A stretch of DNA of 11,053 bases. It comes from Limnohabitans sp. (GTDB lineage: Bacteria > Pseudomonadota > Gammaproteobacteria > Burkholderiales > Burkholderiaceae_C). The notes below the pieces were generated by a model. It did no database searches. It was not told where the DNA came from and worked only from the letters and a program-made list of their open reading frames with translations. A program made the translations under genes and the position numbers. Shown in pieces: positions 1 through 6,085 of this stretch. Each line of letters starts with the position of its first letter. Within the stretch, counting starts at the first letter, position 1. The DNA is taken from NCBI GenBank assembly GCA_023260735.1, contig JALQUL010000215.1, positions 1 to 11,053 on the forward strand. The letters are read 5' to 3'.

Positions 1-26
1 TTTTGTGGGTCTAATATATTTCAATA

Positions 27-1040
27 TTAATAGCCATTCGGATTATTCATTTGCCAACGCCAGGTATCTTCACACATACGGTCAATACCTAATTGCGCTT
101 GCCATCCTAAAACTTTTTCAGCGAGGGTTGGGTCGGCATAATATTCGGCTAGGTCACCAGAGCGCCTTGCTACTATTTCATAATTGATTTTTTTACCAGA
201 GGCTTTTTCAAAAGCATGAATCATTTCAAGCACACTATTGGGTTTGCCTGTGCCTAAGTTAAGGGTTAGTAGTTCTGATTGATTTTCTAGAACTTTTAAG
301 GCAGCTAAATGGCCGGCGGCTAAATCTTCCACGTGAATGTAATCACGTTTACCAGTGCCATCTGGGGTGTTGTAGTCATTACCATAGACCGATAGTTTTT
401 CACGTTTACCCACTGCAACTTGAGCCACAAAAGGCATTAAATTATTGGGAATACCAGAGGGGTTTTCGCCCATTTGGCCAGAGGCATGCGCTCCAACTGG
501 GTTAAAGTACCTCAGCAAAGCCGCCCGCCAACTAGCATCTGAATTTTTTAAATCTTTAATAATGTCTTCTACCATGAGTTTGGTTCTACCATACACATTG
601 ATGGGGGCAACTGGAGTGTCTTCTTTGTATTGGCTATAACCAGGGTCACCATAGACGGTGGCCGAAGAAGAAAACACAATGGTTTTGATATTAGCCTTTG
701 CCATTTCTTCTAACAAAATCACGCTACCATTGACGTTGTTATCGTAGTACATCAGCGGTTGAGTCTGTGATTCTCCCACTGCTTTTAAGCCTGCAAAATG
801 AATCACAGAGTCAATACCATGTAATTGAAAAGTAGTTTGTAAAACATCTCGGTTGCGAATGTCACCCTCTACAAAATCTACTTTTTTGCCCGATAAAAGT
901 TCAATGCGATTTAAAACTTCACGGCTACTATTACAAAGGTTGTCAAGAATCACAACTGAATAATTGGCGGCTAGTAACTGAACCACTGTGTGTGAACCAA
1001 TATAACCCGTGCCACCGGTCACCAATACTTTTTTATTCAT
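27..1040 (-). CDS. galE: UDP-glucose 4-epimerase
   Basis: Interconverts UDP-glucose and UDP-galactose with tightly bound NAD+ in the cytoplasm, feeding galactose use and surface polysaccharide synthesis. The 337-residue product has the usual full length for bacterial GalE. It starts with a Rossmann nucleotide-binding motif (VTGGTGYIGSH, residues 7-17). It has the short-chain dehydrogenase active site as SSSATVYG (124-131) followed by Y150-x-x-x-K154 (YGRTK), and the epimerase-typical LRYFNPVGAH (176-185) and GTGKRDYIHVEDLA (228-241). The ATG start is supported by an AAGG Shine-Dalgarno sequence seven bases upstream (1048-1051). The gene stands alone: the upstream neighbour is cut off by a strong terminator at about 1133-1175, so its promoter should lie in 1041-1130, where I find no convincing -35/-10 pair. 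No polysaccharide or Leloir genes are visible beside it. The identification is secure. Confidence 0.97.
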   Translation of the reverse strand: MNKKVLVTGGTGYIGSHTVVQLLAANYSVVILDNLCNSSREVLNRIELLSGKKVDFVEGDIRNRDVLQTTFQLHGIDSVIHFAGLKAVGESQTQPLMYYDNNVNGSVILLEEMAKANIKTIVFSSSATVYGDPGYSQYKEDTPVAPINVYGRTKLMVEDIIKDLKNSDASWRAALLRYFNPVGAHASGQMGENPSGIPNNLMPFVAQVAVGKREKLSVYGNDYNTPDGTGKRDYIHVEDLAAGHLAALKVLENQSELLTLNLGTGKPNSVLEMIHAFEKASGKKINYEIVARRSGDLAEYYADPTLAEKVLGWQAQLGIDRMCEDTWRWQMNNPNGY

Positions 1041-1132
1041 GCCAAAACCTTTTTAATTGAACGCCATTCGGTATGGCTTGATTTTAGCGCTTATCAGAAA
1101 GACGGCTACTAAATTAGTTTTATTTGGGGAAC

Positions 1133-1175
1133 AAAAAAACACCAAGTGCTTGTATTGACACATTGGTGTTTTTTA
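1133..1175. terminator. Bidirectional intrinsic terminator
   Basis: A perfect 12-bp inverted repeat (AAAAAACACCAA at 1134-1145 and TTGGTGTTTTTT at 1163-1174) encloses a 17-base loop. Both arms end in A/T runs, so transcripts in either direction would form a hairpin followed by U residues. It lies 24 bases past the stop codon of the FAD-dependent oxidoreductase on the minus strand and insulates galE from it. Confidence 0.85.
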
Positions 1176-1198
1176 CTGTTAAAAGTAGATGCGATTTT

Positions 1199-2572
1199 TT
1201 ATAGGTAGCGCACACCTTGTTTGCTTAATTCGGCTTGAATTAAATCAATTGATACCTCATTAAGGGTAGTTGCAGTTTTAATTGAAATAGCACAAGCAAT
1301 ACCAGCACCCTGACCTGCAACTGCACAACACGCCATATTGCGAGTAGCAGCATGAGAGATTTTATCGCCACCAATTGCCCTGCCTGCCACTAATAAGTTA
1401 TTAATCCCTTTAGGCAACATAGAGCGATAAGGGATGTGCATATATCGACCCGTGGTGGGCAAAATTAAAATGCCATATCCATCTATAAATTCTGGGTAAA
1501 TGCCAATGCTGTCATCAAAACGAGCTTGTTCTCGCACGTCATGCTCTGTTAGGTTGTAAATCGCATCAATTTTGCGAGTGTCTCGAATACCAATCGTCAT
1601 GCCAAAATTGCGTAAGCGTGCTTGGCTGCAACCTGGGGTATAACGTTTTAATGCCTCAATTGCCAACATGGCTTGCCTACGGCCTTCTATTTCGAAGTGT
1701 GTCATGCTGTCGGGGTTGGTACCGTCACATCCTGCCAAGTGGACTAAGTTCATATAGGTGAGTTCACCGCTGTCATGCAAAGCGCCCCATGTGCCGGCAA
1801 TAGTATTTAAGTTGGCAGGAATCAAACCATCTTTCATGGCTTGCTCAAATGGTTTGCGAATAAATGGCGAGAACATATTATCCTCTTTGCCAGAGGTCTC
1901 AATTTTCCATTCACCACTGGCCCAGTCTTTATAGGTTTGTGGGTCGGCATTCACTCCGGCCATAAAGGCTTTTTTATCGACTCCGGCTAAATGAAACATC
2001 ACCGATGCAGCTTGCATTTCTTCATGGGGGGTTTTATAACTAGGCGCACCTGCTCGGGTGGCTACATCGGCGTCACCTGTGGCATCAATTACCCGCTTGG
2101 CTAAAATAGCTTCACGTCCCGCTTTCGACTCCACAATAATACCTAAAATGGTGTTGCCATCCATAATGGGAGAAACAAAGGAACGGTGCAGCATTGGATG
2201 TATGCCCGCTTCAAGTACCAAATTGTCGGCCACTACCTTAAAGCCTTCGGAGTCAATTTCGTAAGACAAGGACTGTGATTCTGGAACCGCTGCTCCCATG
2301 GCTTTGGCTCGCTCTTCAAACTCGCGACCAATACCATTGGCTTCGACGGTTTTTTCATGTCGATACCAAGCAAAACCCTCTACCCCCACTGCGGTAATAT
2401 TGCCACCAAAACAACCAAAGCGTTCGACTAAAGTTACTTCTACCCCTGCTCTTGCAGCGGCTAGAGCAGCTGCCAACCCGCCTGGCCCAGAACCAACAAC
2501 CAAGACATCGGTTTCTTTAATCACATCAATTTGTCTGGCTGGCTCGGTGATTTGACGGGGAATAGTGGTCAT
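1199..2572 (-). CDS. FAD-dependent oxidoreductase (FAD_oxidored-type family)
   Basis: A 457-residue flavoprotein of unknown substrate. The N-terminal dinucleotide-binding fold is clear: DVLVVGSGPGGLAAA (22-36) with the ribose-binding acidic residue E50 at the end of the second strand, then CFGGN (54-58). A mid-protein VIDATGDADVATRAGAP (161-177) and a C-terminal FAD-contact segment LLVAGRAIGGDKISHAAT (393-410) with GQGAG (420-424) match the family usually labelled 'FAD-dependent oxidoreductase' (Pfam FAD_oxidored, as I recall it). There is no signal peptide or membrane segment, so it is probably cytoplasmic. The ATG is supported by an AAGGAT Shine-Dalgarno sequence six bases upstream (2579-2584). 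It is monocistronic, with about 150 bases of non-coding DNA before it and a strong terminator after it, so context gives no hint of its substrate. The fold and cofactor are secure; the reaction is not known. Confidence 0.88.
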   Translation of the reverse strand: MTTIPRQITEPARQIDVIKETDVLVVGSGPGGLAAALAAARAGVEVTLVERFGCFGGNITAVGVEGFAWYRHEKTVEANGIGREFEERAKAMGAAVPESQSLSYEIDSEGFKVVADNLVLEAGIHPMLHRSFVSPIMDGNTILGIIVESKAGREAILAKRVIDATGDADVATRAGAPSYKTPHEEMQAASVMFHLAGVDKKAFMAGVNADPQTYKDWASGEWKIETSGKEDNMFSPFIRKPFEQAMKDGLIPANLNTIAGTWGALHDSGELTYMNLVHLAGCDGTNPDSMTHFEIEGRRQAMLAIEALKRYTPGCSQARLRNFGMTIGIRDTRKIDAIYNLTEHDVREQARFDDSIGIYPEFIDGYGILILPTTGRYMHIPYRSMLPKGINNLLVAGRAIGGDKISHAATRNMACCAVAGQGAGIACAISIKTATTLNEVSIDLIQAELSKQGVRYL

Positions 2573-2726
2573 AAAGGCATCCTTAAAAAATAGTGGTAAA
2601 GCTAATTACTGTAGGAGTGCTATAGAGGGGTGGATGTGCCAAATGCGACTCGTTTGGATGAAAAAGACGCTTAAAAAATTGAGTTATCGAGAAGTTAGTA
2701 CTTTATGGATTGCGCACAACGAATGG

Positions 2727-3413
2727 TTATGAATAGGTTGGATGATTTACTTTGATAAGTTCGAAAATTTGGTAAATTTCAGCACGTGCTATACACAAGA
2801 ATTTATCATCATTACTTTGATAAATTAAAGGGTCAATTTGATTATTTAAATCCTTCGCCCTTGCTATTGCTTTGTTTCGTTCGGCTTTGTTGCTTATATT
2901 GGCTTTGACTAATTTATTACCCTTTCCCTCAGGGCAAATTTGTTTAAATTCTTTTGAGTCGATGAGTGCTGATGCATCTTGAAAATAGATGGCTGTGTTA
3001 TTTTTATTATGAAGTGGTGCATCAGTTCTGTGAAGTAAAAACCAATATTCCAAACAAGGCGTGTTCAGTAAAATGTATAACTTTTGTAATGGACTAATTT
3101 TTCCATTCTGCCATTTTTTATAAAATTTTATAAAGTGACTAGAATTTTTAATGTGTTGATCGCCACCATCGACTATCCAAATAATATATTGAATCGCTTC
3201 ATTATCAAGATCTTTTTCTATCGCCTCAATCCTAAGTTTTACAGCAGATGCAGATAGCTTGGTGCCCTGTGTAAATGGAGTTATCACTTCTTGCCTAGCT
3301 AGTCCCTCTAAATAATCATTATCATGCGTACCTTCTGTATAAATTTTTGGTTTGATTGAGGTTTGATTTCGAATTGCATTTAATATTCGATTGTTTGGTT
3401 GAGGTCTTCCCAT
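2727..3413 (-). CDS. rloB: RloB-like protein, predicted Toprim-type effector of a two-gene defence module
   Basis: A 228-residue soluble protein in the RloB family, which is normally encoded beside an AAA ATPase (RloA) and related to the AbiLii protein of lactococcal abortive infection. Visible landmarks are the N-terminal glutamate motif KIYTEGTHDNDYL (23-35, E27), the acidic segment IIWIVDGGDQH (77-87, D82 and D85), and the block NTPCLEYWFLLH (117-128, E122). These are the three acidic positions expected of a Toprim-like metal-binding site. The acidic pair here is D-x-x-D where I would expect D-x-D. A lysine-rich segment follows (152-190). The ATG lies one base after the stop of the ATPase gene (TGATATG across the junction), implying translational coupling; no good separate Shine-Dalgarno sequence is seen. 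The gene is clearly poorer in G+C than the beta-oxidation genes, which fits lateral acquisition. Nuclease activity is inferred from family relationships. An AriB-type DUF4435 protein is the main alternative, but the motif spacing looks more like RloB. Confidence 0.8.
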   Translation of the reverse strand: MGRPQPNNRILNAIRNQTSIKPKIYTEGTHDNDYLEGLARQEVITPFTQGTKLSASAVKLRIEAIEKDLDNEAIQYIIWIVDGGDQHIKNSSHFIKFYKKWQNGKISPLQKLYILLNTPCLEYWFLLHRTDAPLHNKNNTAIYFQDASALIDSKEFKQICPEGKGNKLVKANISNKAERNKAIARAKDLNNQIDPLIYQSNDDKFLCIARAEIYQIFELIKVNHPTYS

Positions 3414-3414
3414 A

Positions 3415-4737
3415 TCAAGCTTTCAGTTGCGGCACGGCTCCTAAGCGACCATGTTTATAAAAATTATAGACGTTAGAAGTTGCTCTTAAGCCGGCATCAC
3501 TTTTTACGTCTTCAAGGCAATACAAATCAGAGCTCATATCCTCGCCATTTTTATCTATAAACCAAATGACATCCTCTCTAAACAATAAACTATTATTGAG
3601 CAACTCACGATAATGAGTGGTGGCAATTAATTGAGAGTTGTTAGAGTCTTTTAAAAATGTTACAAGAAAATGTTCTATTAAATCTGGATGTAAAGAGTGT
3701 TCTATTTCGTCAATGGCTAAAATTTTACATGGAGTTGAGTTAAGTTGTGTTGAGCACAGAGCGCTAAGTAATCCAGCCAACCCATAATAGCGTTGAGTAC
3801 CTAATGACTCTTGATTCTTTAAATTTAATTGGAACTCACTTCCATTAATTTTATAAACAGTGTGTACTTCTTTTTCTTTGCTAAAAAAGTCTAATAATTG
3901 ATTTCGAACCTCGTCAGTTGGTGCGTCATTTAAAACTTTTAAATCTTTGGCTTGTAGCTGACGATCGACTACATTGAGGCTTGCAACTGGTATGCCTGCT
4001 TGATTAAGTGATTCAATAATTTTATCTTGGCTAATGTTACGACTAGTGAGCTGTTTGGTTACCCATGTTGTTAATATAGTTTGCGGTGTAACTTCGCCCA
4101 TTAGCTGTTCTTTAAACCAAAGATAAGCTTCTTTTATCATTGGATTTTGTATGTTCATTTTTCTATTAAGAACAGCTAACATCGTAGAGTTGGGTAGTAA
4201 TTCTGCAGTTAATTTTTCCTCTTCTGCAGAATTGAGTTTGTGACCTGAGCCATATGAAGTTTGAAATTGACTGCGTGTATCTCCACGGCAACGTTGATAA
4301 ATTAATGCAAACTTAGTGCCCTTGGGAGGTGTAGTTTGATTCTCAAGTGTTTCACACAAAATGCCACTTTTTGCTATAACTAATTGATAGCGATACACCT
4401 TACCATTACGAATAAATTGAATGGTTAATTCTGCCGATGGTTCTTCTTGAGTAGAACGAAAAGCAAAAAAATTGGCCTTTAGTTCATCTTCAGAATCTAA
4501 TAGAGGATTTGTAACTAGGTTATCCAATAAGCTTAAGGCTTGCAATACAGTTGTTTTACCCGATGCATTGGCTCCGTAAAGCATGGCAATTCGTAATAAG
4601 CGAATGGTTTTGTTTTTTTCTAATGTAATATCTCGTACGTATGCTTCATTCAAATGCTCGTTTTTGGTGGCTTCGAATGTTAAAGTGGCAGGTTCTTTAA
4701 AAGGACCTAAACCAGAAAAAGTAAAGTCAATAATCAT
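3415..4737 (-). CDS. rloA: AAA/ABC-type ATPase, RloA/AbiLi-like
   Basis: A 440-residue SMC/ABC-like ATPase, likely the sensor and energy-using half of a defence pair with the RloB-like gene that follows. It opens with the family-typical MIIDFTFSGLGPFKEPATL (1-19). Walker A is GANASGKT (55-62), with the NASGK variant characteristic of AAA_15/AAA_21-type proteins. An ABC-signature-like segment, QESLGTQRYYGL (309-320), precedes Walker B ILAIDEIEHSLHP (339-351), whose DE pair supplies the catalytic acid, and an H-loop-like TTHYRELL (373-380). The C terminus carries YKHGRLGAVPQL (427-438), a tail I recognise from RloA/AbiLi-type ATPases. No Toprim domain is fused to it, unlike OLD proteins; that role would fall to the downstream gene. 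The start is well supported: GAGGT at 4743-4747, five bases before the ATG. All ATPase motifs are intact, so the system appears functional. Restriction-modification genes, the classical neighbours of rloAB, are absent here. Confidence 0.88.
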   Translation of the reverse strand: MIIDFTFSGLGPFKEPATLTFEATKNEHLNEAYVRDITLEKNKTIRLLRIAMLYGANASGKTTVLQALSLLDNLVTNPLLDSEDELKANFFAFRSTQEEPSAELTIQFIRNGKVYRYQLVIAKSGILCETLENQTTPPKGTKFALIYQRCRGDTRSQFQTSYGSGHKLNSAEEEKLTAELLPNSTMLAVLNRKMNIQNPMIKEAYLWFKEQLMGEVTPQTILTTWVTKQLTSRNISQDKIIESLNQAGIPVASLNVVDRQLQAKDLKVLNDAPTDEVRNQLLDFFSKEKEVHTVYKINGSEFQLNLKNQESLGTQRYYGLAGLLSALCSTQLNSTPCKILAIDEIEHSLHPDLIEHFLVTFLKDSNNSQLIATTHYRELLNNSLLFREDVIWFIDKNGEDMSSDLYCLEDVKSDAGLRATSNVYNFYKHGRLGAVPQLKA

Positions 4738-4742
4738 TTTTT

Positions 4743-4747
4743 ACCTC
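4743..4747 (-). promoter_or_regulatory. Ribosome binding site of the RloA-like gene
   Basis: On the minus strand this reads GAGGT, five bases before the ATG at 4737. It fixes the start codon and lies five bases downstream of the 17-bp palindrome at 4752-4768, so a hairpin or bound protein there could block ribosome entry. Confidence 0.65.
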
Positions 4748-4751
4748 ATTT

Positions 4752-4768
4752 TTACCAAGTGTTGGTAA
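4752..4768. promoter_or_regulatory. 17-bp perfect palindrome in the leader of the rloAB-like operon
   Basis: TTACCAA-GTG-TTGGTAA, two perfect 7-base arms around a 3-base centre, sits 15 bases upstream of the ATPase start codon and downstream of the candidate promoter. It could be an operator for a dyadic repressor or a small RNA hairpin that masks the ribosome binding site. There is no poly-U stretch in the direction of transcription, so it is not an intrinsic terminator. The role is inferred from position only. Confidence 0.4.
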
Positions 4769-4813
4769 TATTGAAGATATTTTATGACTGTTCTAGTGTT
4801 AAATTACTTTTTT

Positions 4814-4841
4814 AATTTACTTATTGTGTTTCCAATTTCAA
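4814..4841 (-). promoter_or_regulatory. Candidate sigma-70 promoter of the rloAB-like operon
   Basis: On the minus strand TTGAAA (4836-4841) is followed after 16 bases by TAAATT (4814-4819). Initiation a few bases further on would give a leader of about 70 nucleotides containing the 17-bp palindrome. The -10 hexamer is weak and the region is very AT-rich, so chance matches are easy. A local inverted repeat, TAAATTA/TAATTTA (4800-4806 and 4813-4819), overlaps the -10. Confidence 0.3.
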
Positions 4842-4907
4842 GTGTAGTAAAAATACATTGTTGTGAGTTGACGGTAGAAATAGGCTCATTATTCAAAAGT
4901 AAATTTT

Positions 4908-4939
4908 GAGTTAAAACCAATGATTCGGTTATTTAACTC
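4908..4939 (-). terminator. Weak hairpin terminator after the DMT transporter gene
   Basis: GAGTTAAA (4908-4915) pairs with TTTAACTC (4932-4939). Three more pairs (ACC 4916-4918 with GGT 4927-4929) continue the stem across a two-base bulge. It begins directly after the stop codon of the transporter gene. The sequence downstream on the minus strand is AT-rich with broken T runs rather than one clean tract, so termination may be inefficient. Confidence 0.4.
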
Positions 4940-4940
4940 C

Positions 4941-5795
4941 TCAATCCTCTCTGCCACCCCAAGCCGCCGCCCCTACCACCAACACAGAAGCCAACACCAC
5001 ATTCCATTCAAGCGCTTGACCGGTGGTGAGTAATAATAAAATAGTCGATAAAATAGGCGTAGCAAAGGCTAATAAACCAATCCGGCGGGTGTCACCGGTT
5101 TTAATGGCGGCATCCCATAAAAAGAAGGCTCCGCCCAATGGGCCAAGGCCTAATAATGTTATTAACAGCATATCTTTTTGGCTTAGGTCTACGCTGGGCT
5201 CTAGGGCAAAATGGCAGGCCAAAGATAATAAGCCAGAGGCAGCGGCAAAACCGCCTACTGCCACTGTTGGAAAACTTGGTAATCGGCGGGTTAATAAAGA
5301 ATAACTAGCCCAGACAAAAGCTGAGGCTAATGCTATTAAGTAGCCACTTTGAAAACCAGTGCCCGACAGACTCGTCTGGCCTTTGCCTAAAATAGCAATT
5401 GCAGCACCGGTAAAACCAATGAGGGCGGCCACAATATGCCGGCCTTTTAAACTCACGCCTTTTAAAAACAAAGGGGCCATGACCACCATGCCTAAGGGCC
5501 ATAAATAATTGATTAAGTTGGCTTCTACAGCAGGGGCATGACGCAAAGCGATAAACAATAAGAAATGAAAGCCAAACAGCCCGTAAATACCCACCAACAA
5601 TGTCGTGAATGGAATTTTCCATTGGGCCAATTGAAACTTAGAAAGTGGCAAGGCAATAAGACTACCAATTAAAAGTCCTAAGCCAGTCAACAAAAATGGC
5701 GGAATATGAGAGAGCTCTACTCCTAAAGGAGCTAAAGAGCCCCAAAGGGCAATAGCACTAAGTGCTAATAAGTCGGATCGGTTGAAAGATTTCAT
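4941..5795 (-). CDS. DMT-superfamily (EamA) exporter, YddG-like
   Basis: A 10-helix drug/metabolite transporter of the inner membrane, predicted to export small metabolites such as amino acids. From the ATG at 5795 the product has 284 residues, the normal EamA length. It consists of two tandem five-helix repeats (roughly 9-140 and 150-280). Landmarks are ALWGSLAPLGVE (16-27), the conserved APAVEANLINYLWPLGM (87-103), typical of YddG-like members, and GPLGGAFFLWDAAIKTGD (218-235) in the second repeat. The frame can be extended to an ATG at 5855, adding 20 polar residues (MRVINSIKT...) unlike the family; I prefer 5795 because the family usually starts just before the first helix. Neither start has a good Shine-Dalgarno sequence. 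The gene is transcribed away from the MFS gene and may share its regulatory region. The substrate is unknown. Confidence 0.88.
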   Translation of the reverse strand: MKSFNRSDLLALSAIALWGSLAPLGVELSHIPPFLLTGLGLLIGSLIALPLSKFQLAQWKIPFTTLLVGIYGLFGFHFLLFIALRHAPAVEANLINYLWPLGMVVMAPLFLKGVSLKGRHIVAALIGFTGAAIAILGKGQTSLSGTGFQSGYLIALASAFVWASYSLLTRRLPSFPTVAVGGFAAASGLLSLACHFALEPSVDLSQKDMLLITLLGLGPLGGAFFLWDAAIKTGDTRRIGLLAFATPILSTILLLLTTGQALEWNVVLASVLVVGAAAWGGRED

Positions 5796-5925
5796 GTGGT
5801 AATCATAATGCAAGTTATAACAAAGGACGGTTTTGATAGAGTTAATTACCCGCATTTTCTGCTATAAAAAACGACTAGCAATGTTTTAAAACCGATTTTC
5901 CTATGAGTTGAAAAATACAATTCCT

Positions 5926-6013
5926 CTTGAAAAACTGAAACAGGCATAAGATTTCCTTTCAAGGGCTCAAAAGAGGTATGCAGTCGCTTGAATATTCTGC
6001 TGAGTTATTCAAG
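5926..6013. promoter_or_regulatory. Array of four CTTGAA half-sites (candidate operators)
   Basis: CTTGAAA (5926-5932) and TTTCAAG (5957-5963) form one inverted pair. CTTGAATA (5987-5994) and TATTCAAG (6006-6013) form a second, better pair. The second pair extends to 11 bases per arm with one mismatch (TCGCTTGAATA and TATTCAAGTGA), and its arm centres are about two helical turns apart. The array lies between two divergently transcribed transporter genes, where a dimeric regulator could control both. No regulator gene lies next to it in this window. Confidence 0.35.
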
Positions 6014-6070
6014 TGATCAAGATAGACAGGCCTTAGTTCCAATCACTTATTGGCTAGTATAAATGGCGTT

Positions 6071-6076
6071 GAAGGG
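6071..6076 (+). promoter_or_regulatory. Ribosome binding site deciding the MFS gene start
   Basis: GAAGGG lies nine bases before the ATG at 6086. It favours this start over an in-frame TTG at 6050, which has no Shine-Dalgarno sequence and would add twelve residues ahead of a normal family N terminus. Confidence 0.6.
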
Positions 6077-6085
6077 CCGTTTTTT

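Larger units (their letters stand above)
5796..6085. other. Divergent intergenic region between two transporter genes
   Basis: About 290 bases separate the DMT and MFS start codons. The region contains the CTTGAA half-site array described separately. It also has an AT-rich TATAAA (6058-6063) that could be a -10 for the MFS gene, although no matching -35 is convincing, and a possible minus-strand TATAGC near 5863-5868. No credible protein or RNA gene was found. Confidence 0.6.

Noticed and set aside
32..1071. The 9-mer GCCATTCGG occurring near 32 and near 1063, flanking galE
   Set aside because: Two copies of a 9-mer in this length may be chance. One copy lies within the galE coding sequence, and no longer repeat extends from either copy.
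2639..2657. Short inverted repeat CCAAA...TTTGG after the RloB-like gene as a terminator
   Set aside because: The stem is only five base pairs and has no adjacent T tract at the right spacing on the minus strand. I do not call a terminator for the rloAB-like operon.
5305..5622. A 105-codon minus-strand open frame inside the DMT transporter gene
   Set aside because: It is an alternative frame of a gene with clear EamA motifs; the translated product has no recognisable pattern.
5978..6016. A 12-codon plus-strand ORF (MQSLEYSAELFK) in the leader of the MFS gene, preceded by AAGAGG
   Set aside because: The purine-rich stretch is only one base from the ATG, too close for a ribosome binding site. 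The ORF also overlaps the inverted repeat, which explains the sequence better. No attenuator structure was evident.
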